DNA of 64,000 nucleotides, taken from contig CM049307.1 in assembly GCA_026874595.1 (NCBI GenBank), positions 21,553,079 through 21,617,078 on the forward strand, in the 5' to 3' direction. Below are positions 11,939 through 24,240 of this stretch, one piece after another. Positions within the stretch are counted from its first letter, which is position 1, and each line of letters opens with the position of its first letter. Source of the DNA: Sipunculus nudus (lineage: Eukaryota; Annelida; Sipuncula; Golfingiida; Sipunculidae). The position numbers and the translations under genes were made by a program. The notes beneath the pieces were generated by a model. The model was given only the letters and a program-made list of their open reading frames with translations. It searched no databases and was not told the origin of the DNA.

Positions 11939-12504
11939 AGACGTATGTGATCTGTAAACCCAATGCGGCCTGTCACTAGCCTCCTGGGTTTAAATAGTTT
12001 GGACCATGCACAGAAACCATTCCTTGCTGTGAATGGGTTAAGGAAGCAGATCTATACTTCATAAGTTGCTCTCCCGATATTACATATGAAATCACTCAAA
12101 CACTGATGCACTTTGATTCAGGGACTGCTTCTTTAAACACCTCAAGTTTTACCGTAAGCTTAAACACACCACTTTTGATATACAAGTAAACTCACATCAT
12201 AAACTGACTTGATAAAACTGCCCTTAAAGAAAAAACCCTCCCCTACCCATTAATCCATTAATATTTTTTTGTCTTCAGTTTACTTCAAAATTGCCTAAAC
12301 AACCTATTAAGAAAAATCTAGATATGAAAGTTTAAGTATAATCAAGACAAAAAAAAAAAAAAAATAAGCTGACATGGTGTGATAAAATTTAGTTTGCCAG
12401 TATTTACCAGCATATACCAGTATTTGCTAGCAAAAAGTGGCATTTCCCGGGATTAACCGCCGGCATGGATTTTAAGAGTATCTGCCGGCATTTTGCGAAC
12501 CCTG

Positions 12505-15500
12505 CTGATTAGTGCTCTTGTCCACATCCCTTCTAAGTCTCTATAAAGGTATAATGTAAAATAAACTTTTTATTGCCAAGAAATGAAGCTTACTATATTT
12601 ATTTTATTTGCAAGTTAATTAGGTTGATGTGTATTTTCCCGACCCATTAATGATCGAAAACGGAAAAAAGATTCAAACATGCATGTCTCTTAAAAATCGG
12701 CGACTGGACCTTTGTACGACAAGTTTCTGCCACCTATTCAATGTCAAAATACGGCAAGCTGCCGACAACAGGTGATCGAATTTAGGACTTAGGACGACCA
12801 CCTACGACCCTCTGCGAAGACACGAGAGTCAAAATCTGCTGCTCTTACCGAATTTAAGCAACACTCTTAAGGTACGGGTATACTAGAAGCCATTTAACTG
12901 ATGAATAACAATTCACCCATTTCAGGTATGAGTCACCCAGTTCTCAAAGAAAATGGGGTTAAGGGATTGTGTTTAGAGCATCCTGCACCATGCTACCTTG
13001 AAGCAACATCACCGTGTATTGTTACAAGAAGAAGCTCTGCTACTTGAGACAAGCCTTATACTGAATGACTGAATAATCAACGAGACCAATTGAGTACACG
13101 AACAGAAGAAGATGTCTAAGATGATAAAAGTGTGGTTGAATAGAACCAGTTTCGGCCTGCTGATTTAAAAAAAACTTCGCGAGCCTGTTTCAGAGGTTCG
13201 AGATAAGGGTGAGCCCCAGGTCTGGGGAGAACATAAGACAGCACCACGATACCCACCTTAGCTAGTGACAACTTACTCAATGGCGTCAATTTATCTTCAA
13301 GGGTATGATGACTCACAGCCGTTTGGGGGGGGGGGTTATCAAAGTTGGGAAAACCATTTTATAAAAACACACACATACATAAGCTCGTTCACGTTAAACA
13401 GATTGTCGCAACTTTTGTTAAACATTTGAAAAAGAGGTTACGATTCTTCATGCTTAAACAAAAAAGAAGTTTCTTCAGAATATCCAGGCGGCATTATGAC
13501 GACCATGTGGCGACAGACTGGTCGCCTGTTGTCGCCAAGGGAATGGTTGGGTGATACAGGCCCACATGGGATCAGAAATCTTTACCATGCACGCCACCTA
13601 ATGACTATCAGAAGCGATCATTAAGTGTACCAAAAAATAATTGACCTATACAGACGAAACCACCTCGCCAATAAAAGTCTCTGTATTTAGCCGTGTCTAT
13701 ATGGAGTGTTATTTGTTAATTTCACTGTGGAGACGCATTGATTCATGCTTTATTTCGTAAGTTATTGAGCTGTGAATTGAATGCTTCGATTTCTTACATC
13801 ATGTAAGACGATGTCTTACAAGGGCTAAAATATATAGCATTTTTTAGCAAAGCGCGTGAGGAAGTTTTGTAGTTACACTCTTATAGTCGCACATGAAGTA
13901 AATCTATTGCTAAAAGTATAAAAGGCAGAAGGGAGATTCAGATCAGACATCAAAACTGCCATAAATTATCTATATAAGCTAAAACTGATGTTGATTTAAG
14001 ACAATTTACATTTTGAGTTGTACAATGTGTATGAAATCGGTAATGAATATATTGATTTCAATGTCCGTGAAAACCAGTGGAATTGAAATTTCTATCGTTC
14101 TTTAACGATAAAGGAACGGTTTCATTCTTCTTGACTTAACAAAATAAAACGAATTAAGACCGCCTTTCTGTATTTTGTTGTTAACTGATACTTGAATAAT
14201 TTTTAGGCAAGACCTCTTGCAAGTTTATATGTTCTTTCTATGTATGCACAATACGTCTTTGGTTCAAATTTATTAACCGATGAACTGAGCTTCACTGTTT
14301 GCGCAAGGGACCTCAATGTTGGGAATGTAGGACATGACTCTTCAAATAATTCGACAACAGCAGACAACACATAATGACAAAACTGTATTTTTTTTCATGT
14401 AATGCCTTATTCATATATATATATATATATGAATATTTCAATGTCATATTTACGATAGGAATACATAGATGCATATGTGAATATTAAATGAAGGAACGTC
14501 CGAAACGAAGACATTTAAAATTTCCTGAGGACCAAGATATGTCATGGACAAATTTTCGCTAATTTTGGAAAGGTATATTTAGTTATGGCGACATTCATGG
14601 GTTGCTTTATAACACCATTGATAATTCCATCCCATCTTGTATTAAAATAAGTTGATTCTCTACCTGAGCGTAATGAGACAGGGCCTCCGGGACCAGAATA
14701 CCGGGTATTCTTTATACATCGCTGACGAGGAGACGGCTATGCGAGACTTCAGCCCAACGGCGTCTCGATGGGACACAATATGTTGGAGACTTGCTTAACA
14801 GAATTTGATAACGTGTAATTTGGATACGAGGCTGCAAACGACACACATCTGGCAAAAGTCATTGCCATGTTTTCACGAGATAAAGTGCGTCAACATTAGA
14901 AATTTGTCATGTTGCTGAAGTTTCCAAAGCATCTAATAAAACGTGATTTTAACTTATTTGTCTGTTTTCTGTTGTAAATATTCACTATCTGAGAATTTAA
15001 TTAACTAGTAATAGTAAATCCTATATTATTATCGTCCAGGTAGCTTGGTGTAATAATTGACAAGAATTCATGCTTTATATAGTTGCAGATACTCTACTTG
15101 TTGTGAAATGAAGTGTCTGTCGGGGGGAATTTTTTAGTTTGCTCTTGTGTATTTGTCAACTCAGGGTAGCATTGGTATGGTTATTGATGCTCTATTTCAG
15201 ACCTGTACAATAATAATCACACCAAGGTCTGGCTTAGCAGCACAGTTTATCTCCCGGAGAGCGAAATGAGTTTATCCACCACACGCGCACAAGTAGAGGG
15301 TCAATTTGTCCCCTCTGGCATAATAAGACTGCGTTCGGGATCTGGCCGGTGTCGTCGGAGAAATGTTTATACAGGCAGTGGATAAATTCCTTCTTAACAC
15401 TACACATAAACATCAATACTGTTCTTTAGTTTAGCTCGCCAACATGAAACTACATGTTTAGTATGGCTTGCTAGTATTGGCACTTTTCCTCCACCAACCC

Positions 15501-18150
15501 AGCTGGCATTACCTTACATGATTAACGATTCAGGGACATCTTACAAAATACCAATACGATATCTGTCTTTGTATCGCGATGCATAGGTAAACCTGGCAAA
15601 TATTACAGGCTTACTGACTAAAAATTTGACTTTTTTTTACCTATTTAATACGTCGATTTCATCAAGTTGACTCCACAAGTATTTTTATTTTTGATAAAAC
15701 CAACAATGCGTGTTAACTATTGCTCCAGGGAAGTAGAAATATTGTGTACACAGGCGCCTGTTGATCCCTTATCCTTAGAGTTTGACAAAAAGGGTATACT
15801 TAGGAAGTAGAATTCCCTTTACGCAGCATATAATGTCAAAACAGTGCCAGTACCACTGGCACTAGATAAGTGAAACTGACGATTAGAGGTCACGCTGTAT
15901 GATCTATTTAGAATCCGTCATAGGCTCAGAGGTCTATGGCGGATGGAATAAGGATCTCATATAAGACTTTCTGAAAATAATAACAACATTTTTATAGCCT
16001 GTATATAAAAATCCTGATGCCATGAAGCTTAAAAAACCCTTTTGTCTTCATCAAATGGTAATCACCGCCAACAGGTCATAAATAATAAACCATCTAAGCT
16101 GTAGATAAATATATGAGCATAATAGAATTGTCTGAAGGAAATAAATATATTTTGTAAACAGGCGACATAACGAAATCTTACGTTCGCTAGAAGAAAGCAC
16201 TGCTTGTTGACAGCGAGGAAAACTTTAGTGCAGACTCTGGTTGGCTTTTTGTTGGCGAGGCTTTAAAAATTGCGAAAGGGCTATTATCGCGAAAAAGGAA
16301 TTATTGCGAAAATAAAGTCTTCGCGAAGAGGTTCCATCGTCGAAAGTTGAAATATCACAGAGCTTGTATGTTCAAAGACGCTTTTTTAAATCATATCACA
16401 TCTGTCAAATTATTTGCCATTAAAGAATAACAATTTTCATGTTACAGATTTTCCCTAGGATCTCCGTGCAAATGTTAAAATTATTCTCACGTATTATTTT
16501 AAAAAATTAAGTCATATAAAAAAGTTGTACTCCGGGAAGAAAATGAAAAAATTGCAAAACTTTGAAAGAGTGACATCGTGAAATTTTAACCCCGCGAATT
16601 TGAAGCCAACCACAGCTTATACATTATCCAATAATGGTAAAGCTTAACAGAACGTGTAGGACGTCACACGGGCTCCAAGGATAATCGCATATCCGATAAC
16701 AAACCTAACTATATCGCTCAACTAACTTAAATATACCTACAAGATGAACTGTTATGTAGCAATGTCTGCTTTATCACTGAATTGATGAAGGATTCAGATA
16801 TATCGATCCTGACAATCCGAAGAAGAGTCAGACAACATTTATTTTCTAAAAAATTAAAAATCATTAATATTTATGACAATATCCACGTCGACTGCTTTAC
16901 ATTTTGGTTGTCCATTGAAGCGCAAAGGGTTCAATTTTTAGCCTAAATGTAAATGTATAATAATACTTATTGTGATCTTTAAACTCCATTTTAAACAATG
17001 AGAAGACCCCCCTCCCCCCGTGCACGCAGACTCACCTTTTTTACATGATCACATTAAATAACTGTGCAAGGGCACTGGTTTTTATATTTTCGTATTCATA
17101 AGTCGACCAGGACCTTTTGAGGTGCATCTCCAGTATATTTTATTGTACAATATATAGATGAACTAGATTGAATGTATCCGGCTCAGCACCATTCGAGGTG
17201 GGCATCTTAATGACACTATCTCTTGTTTGTAAAAAGATATCCTTACATATTAATATATATACTAGCCACACCCGTGGAAAATCCACGACTCTATCTGATG
17301 CATATTTTTGTAATGAGCAGATAGAAACTAAACAACGCATATTTTATTCCTCAGGTTTTTGCAGGAACTTTTGTCATGTGTTCCACTTATATGATATATA
17401 GATTACTCCTGCTAGAATTCTCCAAGAACGTGCACTCCAAAAATATCAACATAGAAAGAAAAATTAGTCTATTCCAGAAATTACACACAAAAAAATTAAT
17501 ATTTTTTTAAAGAAATGTGAGGTTTATACAGGGTGTACGAAATTTTTGAGTGACAAGTTTTTTTTCCCGATAAACAGAATAGGTCCGACAGCTTCATTGC
17601 TTTGGAAATATCGTAGATGTAACGATTGTAAAAAGAAGCATTCTGGTTTAAACAATATTTTATTGTAAAACAAAGCGATGAGGATTGGAAAACAGGGCAC
17701 AGCCCTATATCAATTCCTCTCCTCAAGAAGCATTCTACCGTGAAATTATATGAAAGATGCTTTGTTTTAGTTGAAGCGCAGGCGACATCGTAAAACACGA
17801 TGTTTATTATTCAGTGTAGTCAGTTGAGGGTATATGCATATGTGGTTAAGTCTCTTGTACGCGAAACGTAACAGCTGCCAATATGAAAAAGATAGGCCCA
17901 GAAAATTATATTCCAACAGTTTGAAATTTTTGGTTTAAGTACTGTAAATTGTCATGGAATAAGCAGGTCTGATACAAAAACTCTTCCAGATAACAGGAGA
18001 TATATTTCGACGAAAACATTTAGCAAAGAAACTACTTCAGCCTTGGTTCGTTGCATTGTCTTTCAGCAAATTACCGCAAAATGTAACATACAGATTTTGC
18101 TGAAAATTGGAGAGGGGTAGAGAAAAACTGCGTTCGTAAGCAGTTGTTCT
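12505..18150. other. Intronic sequence, no gene seen
   Basis: No recognisable coding sequence. Small items: a G11 run at 13325-13335, a (TA)n of about 16 bases at 14415, and a perfect 9-bp hairpin with a 3-base loop at 15843-15863. Confidence 0.5.
15843..15863. repeat. Perfect 9-bp palindromic hairpin
   Basis: AGTGCCAGT pairs with ACTGGCACT around the loop ACC. No coding context; possibly chance. Confidence 0.8.
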
Positions 18151-18638
18151 GCCACTCGCTTGGTGAACCCGTGTTTCTGAACCATGACAAAGTTTAACAT
18201 TAAACGTGCACGTATGAACGTACGACTGATTTAATTTCGTAGGTTCTGGCGGGGGTTTCAAAGTCCATAAGAGAATGAGGACCCTTAGAAGTGTGTGCAA
18301 TCCCCCCGGGCTTCCTTTAAAAAAAAAGAACATTTTTCAAACAACCCATAAATCGGCAGAACTATTATAACCATGGTTATCATGGAAAGATAATTGGGAA
18401 TGCGTAAACATCAAAATACCTGTACACCTATAAAACGGTGATCGTGGGAAGGGTCTCAGCTCTTTGAGTCCATTCAACGGAAAAGTGTTTCCTATTAAAA
18501 GATTCATGAAATGAGTTTCGCGCTTGAATTTAAAATCTTTACTTCCTTTTGACAGAGTAAAGTTCCCTAACAGGCGATATAATTGAAATGGTGTTCAGTG
18601 GGGATTACAGGTCGCCTCTTGAAAAAGCGTCACAGGCG
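18151..18638 (+). repeat. 0.5-kb dispersed repeat, copy A
   Basis: It shares an ordered series of blocks with copy B (18811-19396): an ACTCGC..GGTGAAC.CGTGTT.CTGAA.CATGACA block, a TTATCATGGAAAG block followed by AACAT and CCTGTA, a CTTTACTTCCTTTTGA block, and CAATGGGGATTA-like sequence. Copy A ends with CGCCTCTTGAAAAAGCGTCA and CAGGCG (18613-18638), which recurs with one change at 19969-19994. No open frame is conserved, so it looks like a noncoding mobile repeat. Confidence 0.7.
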
Positions 18639-18810
18639 AAATATGTTTTGTTGAACATTTGAGGGTAAGGGTGAAGAGATATTAATAGTCCATTTCATTT
18701 TGGAGGTAATATGAATCACCACTATATATATTTTCTTATAAACCATTATGACAAAGGGCCATTCCTTTGTCCCCGTGTGGAAGGCACCCATTCGTATTTA
18801 TTTGTTCTGC

Positions 18811-19396
18811 AACTCGCAAGGTGAACTCGTGTTACTGAAGCATGACAGTATTCACACATGGAACGCATACTCGTGAATACACAATTGATATGAAAGGAAA
18901 TTCTTGCGGAGGTCAGTACGCCCTGACTACAGCTTTTAGTTTGTTATCAATTTAAAGATGTACCTGTGATATTTTTTCATGTTTCATCGTCCCTACAAAC
19001 AGCGGATCTTAACAAATATATGTGAACATCCCCCCCCCCCCCCCCAAAAAAAAAAAAACCACGAGACCCGAATGATAATTAGGTTGTTGAGCTTCTTTTT
19101 GAAAAAAAAAACTACATAAAACACCTGACTTGGCCAAACTTTTGAAACCATTGTTATCATGGAAAGTATTTTTGAATGTATTAAAATCAACATGCCTGTA
19201 ACGCATAAGAATTTGTCAAACGTTGGTCACACCACTGGAATCCCACTGGACTGCCCAGTGTTGACCAAACTGAAAAGCCCTCGCATTAAAAGCGGAGTCA
19301 TGTGGTCTTTGGATTTAAAACCTTTACTTCCTTTTGAGAGAGAAAATTCCTTTTAGAGGCGTTACAATTGGATATGGGGGATCAATGGGGATTAAA
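18811..19396 (+). repeat. 0.5-kb dispersed repeat, copy B
   Basis: Second copy of the repeat at 18151-18638, in direct orientation, starting about 660 bases further on. It has gained a C16A13 tract (19030-19058) and other indels, so block offsets grow to about 780. It lacks the AAAAAGCGTCACAGGCG terminal block. Confidence 0.68.
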
Positions 19397-19855
19397 GTGG
19401 ACCCGCGTGACCACGTACTGCACGAAAATGCCTTTTGGGCAGGACAAGCGCTCTGGCCACGGTCTTAAAAGGCCAGTGATAAACCCGAGGCGCTAAACTG
19501 GTACCCTGTTCTATTATGGCCCTCAGCCAAGTATAGAGACAGGCGTACAACTTAAGTACTCCTAGTTGCAACTCCTGACTTACCTAAAGACAGGTTCCAA
19601 CTCCAGTATGCATTTTAGTTATTTCTATTTATTTCTAGTTTTCAAATATTAAAAAAAATGAGTTGTTGCACAAATATTGAACGATGGGTGTATAGATAAT
19701 ACGATATACTGAATCTTTGATATGCCACTGTACGTTGCATTGGTTTATTATCAATATCTATTAATCTAATCATGAATGTCACACGAAATGTACAGCCAAC
19801 TTTTGGCAATTTCTCTGAGCAAACGAAATGCTTATTGTTATCATACATAATACAT

Positions 19856-19994
19856 ACTGGAGTCTGAACCAGTCTGCCGGGAGTACAAAAGATGGCGTTG
19901 TACGCCCGTCTCCATGATTAGCCCAGAGCAGCGGTGCCATAATAGAGCGGGGTACCAGTCTACCAAGGCGCCTCCTGAAAAAGCGTCACAGGCG
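19856..19994 (+). repeat. Chimeric repeat: ACCAGTCT family plus terminal block of the 18.1-kb repeat
   Basis: The left part (19856-19955) matches 38222-38345: ACCAGTCTGCCGG, AAAGATGG, CCCGTCT, ATGATT and AGCAGCGG recur in order. The right part (19969-19994) is 25/26 identical to 18613-18638. Two families are therefore joined or nested here. Confidence 0.65.
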
Positions 19995-22526
19995 TGGAGG
20001 ACCTTGCAGCACAAAAGAAATAGGGGCACCTAATGGGGAAATATTAAAATTGTTAAATATTCATGTTAATAGGGCATAATCCCTCAAAATAAAACAAACT
20101 TGTCCTAGAAGACCACAACACCGATACGTCTGCCGAATTTGGAGAGTCAATTCAGAACGGAAGCAGGTAAACCGTGGTCTAGAAAAAAACCCAACTCCGT
20201 ATTAATTATATAGATTATATTTTTATACAAAAGCCCGCATATATCGCAAGGACTTGACAAATCCTGAGGACGGATCTTTTAATATATCCCAAAATGATTA
20301 GTTAATGGCCTCTGAGGAATCTATCTAGACCCAAAAGGATGATTACAACTCATTCATTCGTAGAAACTATACATAGTACAAAGACAGTCACTGAGCTGAT
20401 AATCAAATTATGTCTACTATGTGTTTTTCTTTACCAGACAAATATTTATGATGTGAAAAACTTTCCTTTCATGCAGACTCGCACATTACCCCTCGCACGT
20501 TTCCTCGAAATATAAGATTTCCTGATTATAATGCAAGTTTCATCTTCCTCATAAAATTATTTAATTATAGAGATATCAAATTCACCTAATGGATAATGTA
20601 TTTTTCAGTTTTGGTTAGAAACGTGATATAATGTATTGTCAATAGCATGACAGTTTTCGTATCATCTAAAATCATAATAGGATAATCAGATAATTAATTG
20701 GAGTCCTGCGCAACTTAGCTTACAGAATAGCGACTCTCTTGATGACCTTTAGGTAAAGAGTTTCCGGACTGTCACAAATAAATCATTATAACCTTATTCA
20801 TCAAGATCACTTTAAATAAAATCCATAAAAAACTGCTTTCCATTGCAGGAAATTATTATTTTGTCAGTAATAACATCAATAGAAATTCTTAACAGTAGTA
20901 TATAAAAGGTCTGACACAGTTGTGTAAATATAAACTATAAAACAATTATAAAACTCTAAAAACTCCCATCCTTCAGCCTTGATATAATTATTTCCAATTT
21001 ATTATTATTATCAATGTGTCATTTTTTTCAAATATTTCTTTCATATTTCCGGGAAATTCATCGTAAGGGAAGCTTGATACCAAATAAAGGTTTAGGATTT
21101 ATGCTTACATGGCATTATTACTATTTATGAGTAGGTTCCAACGCCTTGAACATACAGCTGAGGGGTGTAAGGAGATAATAGCATCAAATGGACATTATTG
21201 GTCAAGCTTTTAATCTTTTGCATAGTTGGAGTTAAAATGCTTGATCGACACTGCCTCTCGAGTCTGATTTTCGCTTTATTTTGCTTAAGAAAGAATGTAA
21301 GAGATAGATACTCATTTTCCCCTTGTTACCGTTTAAAATAACAGAATATGGGACTATTTAAAAGGGCGAACTCCCATTGGAAATGTTTTAAATGAGTATG
21401 AAGTTATTAATTTGCCCAAGAGAGGCCCTAACCTGGCCATTCATGGATGTCATATAGGGTATTTTAATACGTTCCAATGAACTATAGCGGCCACATTGCG
21501 GTCGATATTATGGAGGGATTGTGGAAAGACTGTTTTCTCTTACATACAAATTGTATGAGTAAAAATATCATGTACATCTGTTTGGTATACCAGAAACAAC
21601 ACGAGAGTCAAGCCCTGTCCTTTGATTTGTCGTTTCCACAAGTGAACAGACAACCAGTAAACGGATATATATATATACATTATTATTATATACTACACGA
21701 TGATTGTCCATTTGTAATCCTCAGCCTCAGTTTGACGGGGTGTTAGAGATATTTCAGTTTAATTGGGCACTCTTTAAAACACCATCATTAGTAAGATGCT
21801 TCATTCTTCAGAACGTTGCTAGGTAGAAGATAACCCGCTTAGCGGAAGGAACAAGGTGCCAGCAGTCGTGGTATACATGGCAGTACATGCCGATAGACCT
21901 CTGCGGGGACATACAGGCGCCAGTCGTGCTTGGTATTCTGTTAGGATAGAAGCGGATCGTGCTGATATAGACAAGGCAAAGGCATACGATTGATATTCTG
22001 AGGGGACATCTCTTCAGGAAATAAATAAGCTGGGACAGATAAGAAAACTCATAGTCTGAGTGTCCAGTCGTATCTGGGACAGATGGACGGGAAAAGGGGT
22101 GAAATGATGTCGTGGAAGATTAAAGTCGTGACCTTTTATCTAAGTGGATCTACAGCCAACTCACTCATAACATAAAACTTTGGACTTTAAGCTCTAGCAA
22201 AACCGTGACTATACGCCGCTGTCTTTTAAATCAGTGCGACTCACTAATAGAACAGGATTATTTTTATATTGACCTTTTCGTGTACCTGCATGACGCCGAA
22301 TGTAGCTTACTTACGATTAAGCCAAATTTGTTGGCATTATTCTATTCACTGTGTTTATGTGGATCATAAAACCGGAAATTGTACCAACACAGTAAAGAAA
22401 AACCTAACCCGCATGACCTAAAAATAGTCCACTGAATAGGACAATAATGCGTAAAAAACCCAAAACAAATATAGATGTTTATTACAGTGTTGAGCATAGC
22501 AAACTACAGGATGGTTCCTTGCAATT

Positions 22527-22527
<1 letters not shown>

Positions 22528-22590
<63 letters not shown>
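22528..22590. repeat. (TA)n microsatellite
   Basis: About 62 bases of pure TA. Confidence 0.95.
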
Positions 22591-22593
<3 letters not shown>

Positions 22594-24179
22594 AAGGAAA
22601 ACGCTAAATTGACACTAATACACCGCATAAATACCAAATTTGTATTGAATACTAAATACTTTAATGTCAGTTTTCCATGCATGCAAGCTACCATTGGAAT
22701 GATTCTACCAAACTTTATGTAACATCTACCATATTTACAAGAAACAGGTCTACTGCCCTCTATGTAGGTAGTGTCCACTCACCCTGATGCCTAATCATTT
22801 AGTAGAGAGGAATAGCCGGAAATTAAAATCATTTTACAGTTTTATACCTTGGAACCCTTTTTTAAATGTGCGTTGATGGTAAAATTCCTTTGAAATAACT
22901 AAACATGATATGTGTAATATCATGGTTTGATGAAGATTTTGTATGCTGTGTAGATGCATTGTTTAAACTTGTAACTTTGTTACATAATGTCACATTGTTA
23001 CATGTGAGAAGGCCAGTCATACTACTGTCGCGGAGACATGTGACCGAGGTATCTCCCCTCTGCGATCTATAATGAAGAAATAAATCTCGGGATAAAAATA
23101 TCCTTTTGGAGACTCTTGATCGCCGGATGCTCACATATCGTTCCTTGCCATCCGTGTATACCTCTATTTCTCGGAAAAGAATTTGTTATTCATTAAATCA
23201 TAAAAGGGGCGGCGTCCATTGAAACGACCACTACGACACTACTTCATTAAAAATCTAGATTATTTACGGATTACGTGCATTGATGCGATGAATGAATTGC
23301 GGAACTCAGACTCGTTTTGAGGAAGCACAACCTACCATCACATTGAAAGCAAAACCCTCGTATTTATCTACCTATTTACGGATTATTTCCCCGATATAAT
23401 CAAAGATTACATTATATAATGGAAATCAGCAAACAGGATTATTTACCGCCCTGAAAATCAGACCATGCAGGACATGTGGTAACTGGAGCACAAATTAGTC
23501 CCAAGTAGCAAAGAAACCATAGAAAAGATGTTGATTATTCATAACAAAACTTACCATACTAAATTGAAGACCCCCTGCTTTGAACCATCCAAAGTTGTCT
23601 TATGCATGGTGCTGCTAGATACATACTGTTTCACCCATCATAAAAAGCCATGAAATGTTATTCTCATGTTACATGCCGTGGTTACTTTGAAGAACAAATA
23701 CTGCCTATAACTACCTATATTTTCAAAGATTTTTCTCTTCAGACAGGAAATGGCATGCGAGGAGCAATTTAATTTGTCATGGAAACGTTCCATCTCATTT
23801 ATAAAGAAGCATATTCATAATTTTATTTTCAATACGGGAATTACAGCTGCATGCTTTTCTCAAAATAAATATAAAAAAATGAAACTTGAAAAATGTTTAC
23901 ATTTGCACGGCGCAGAAATAAGGTTTGAACTATTAACTTTAGCTGTTGATCTTTGTCCATTACTACTCTTAATGCCCCAGTGAACCTCAAACATGACTGT
24001 GTCAACGATTTGTAAAGTTAAAAGCATGAAAAATCTCAAGAGAAATTAATATTTTAGATGCATTTTTGTGCGCGGATATTTGTCTTTTATCGGAAAGCAT
24101 CAGACGATGTGATGTTGAGGTTAGGTGATACTATCAGACTAACACACTGCTGACATTTCATTCCAAGACAATGTATTAT

Positions 24180-24181
<2 letters not shown>

Positions 24182-24236
<55 letters not shown>
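24182..24236. repeat. (TA)n microsatellite
   Basis: About 54 bases of pure TA. Confidence 0.95.

Positions 24237-24240
<4 letters not shown>

Larger units (their letters stand above)
11106..12504. mobile_element. Possible non-autonomous hAT-type DNA transposon
   Basis: The left end reads TAGGGGTGGCCGG. The right end, reverse-complemented, reads CAGGGTTCGCAAAATGCCGG; both resemble hAT-style CAGGG termini, and both sub-ends carry GCCGGCAT. The 8-base flanks ATGATAAA and CTGATTAG agree at 5 of 8 positions, as expected of a decayed 8-bp target duplication. The 1.4-kb interior has no transposase frame but holds hairpins at 11632-11738 and a (TA)n(GT)n tract. The ends are only partly matched, so this is a suggestion. 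Confidence 0.38.
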
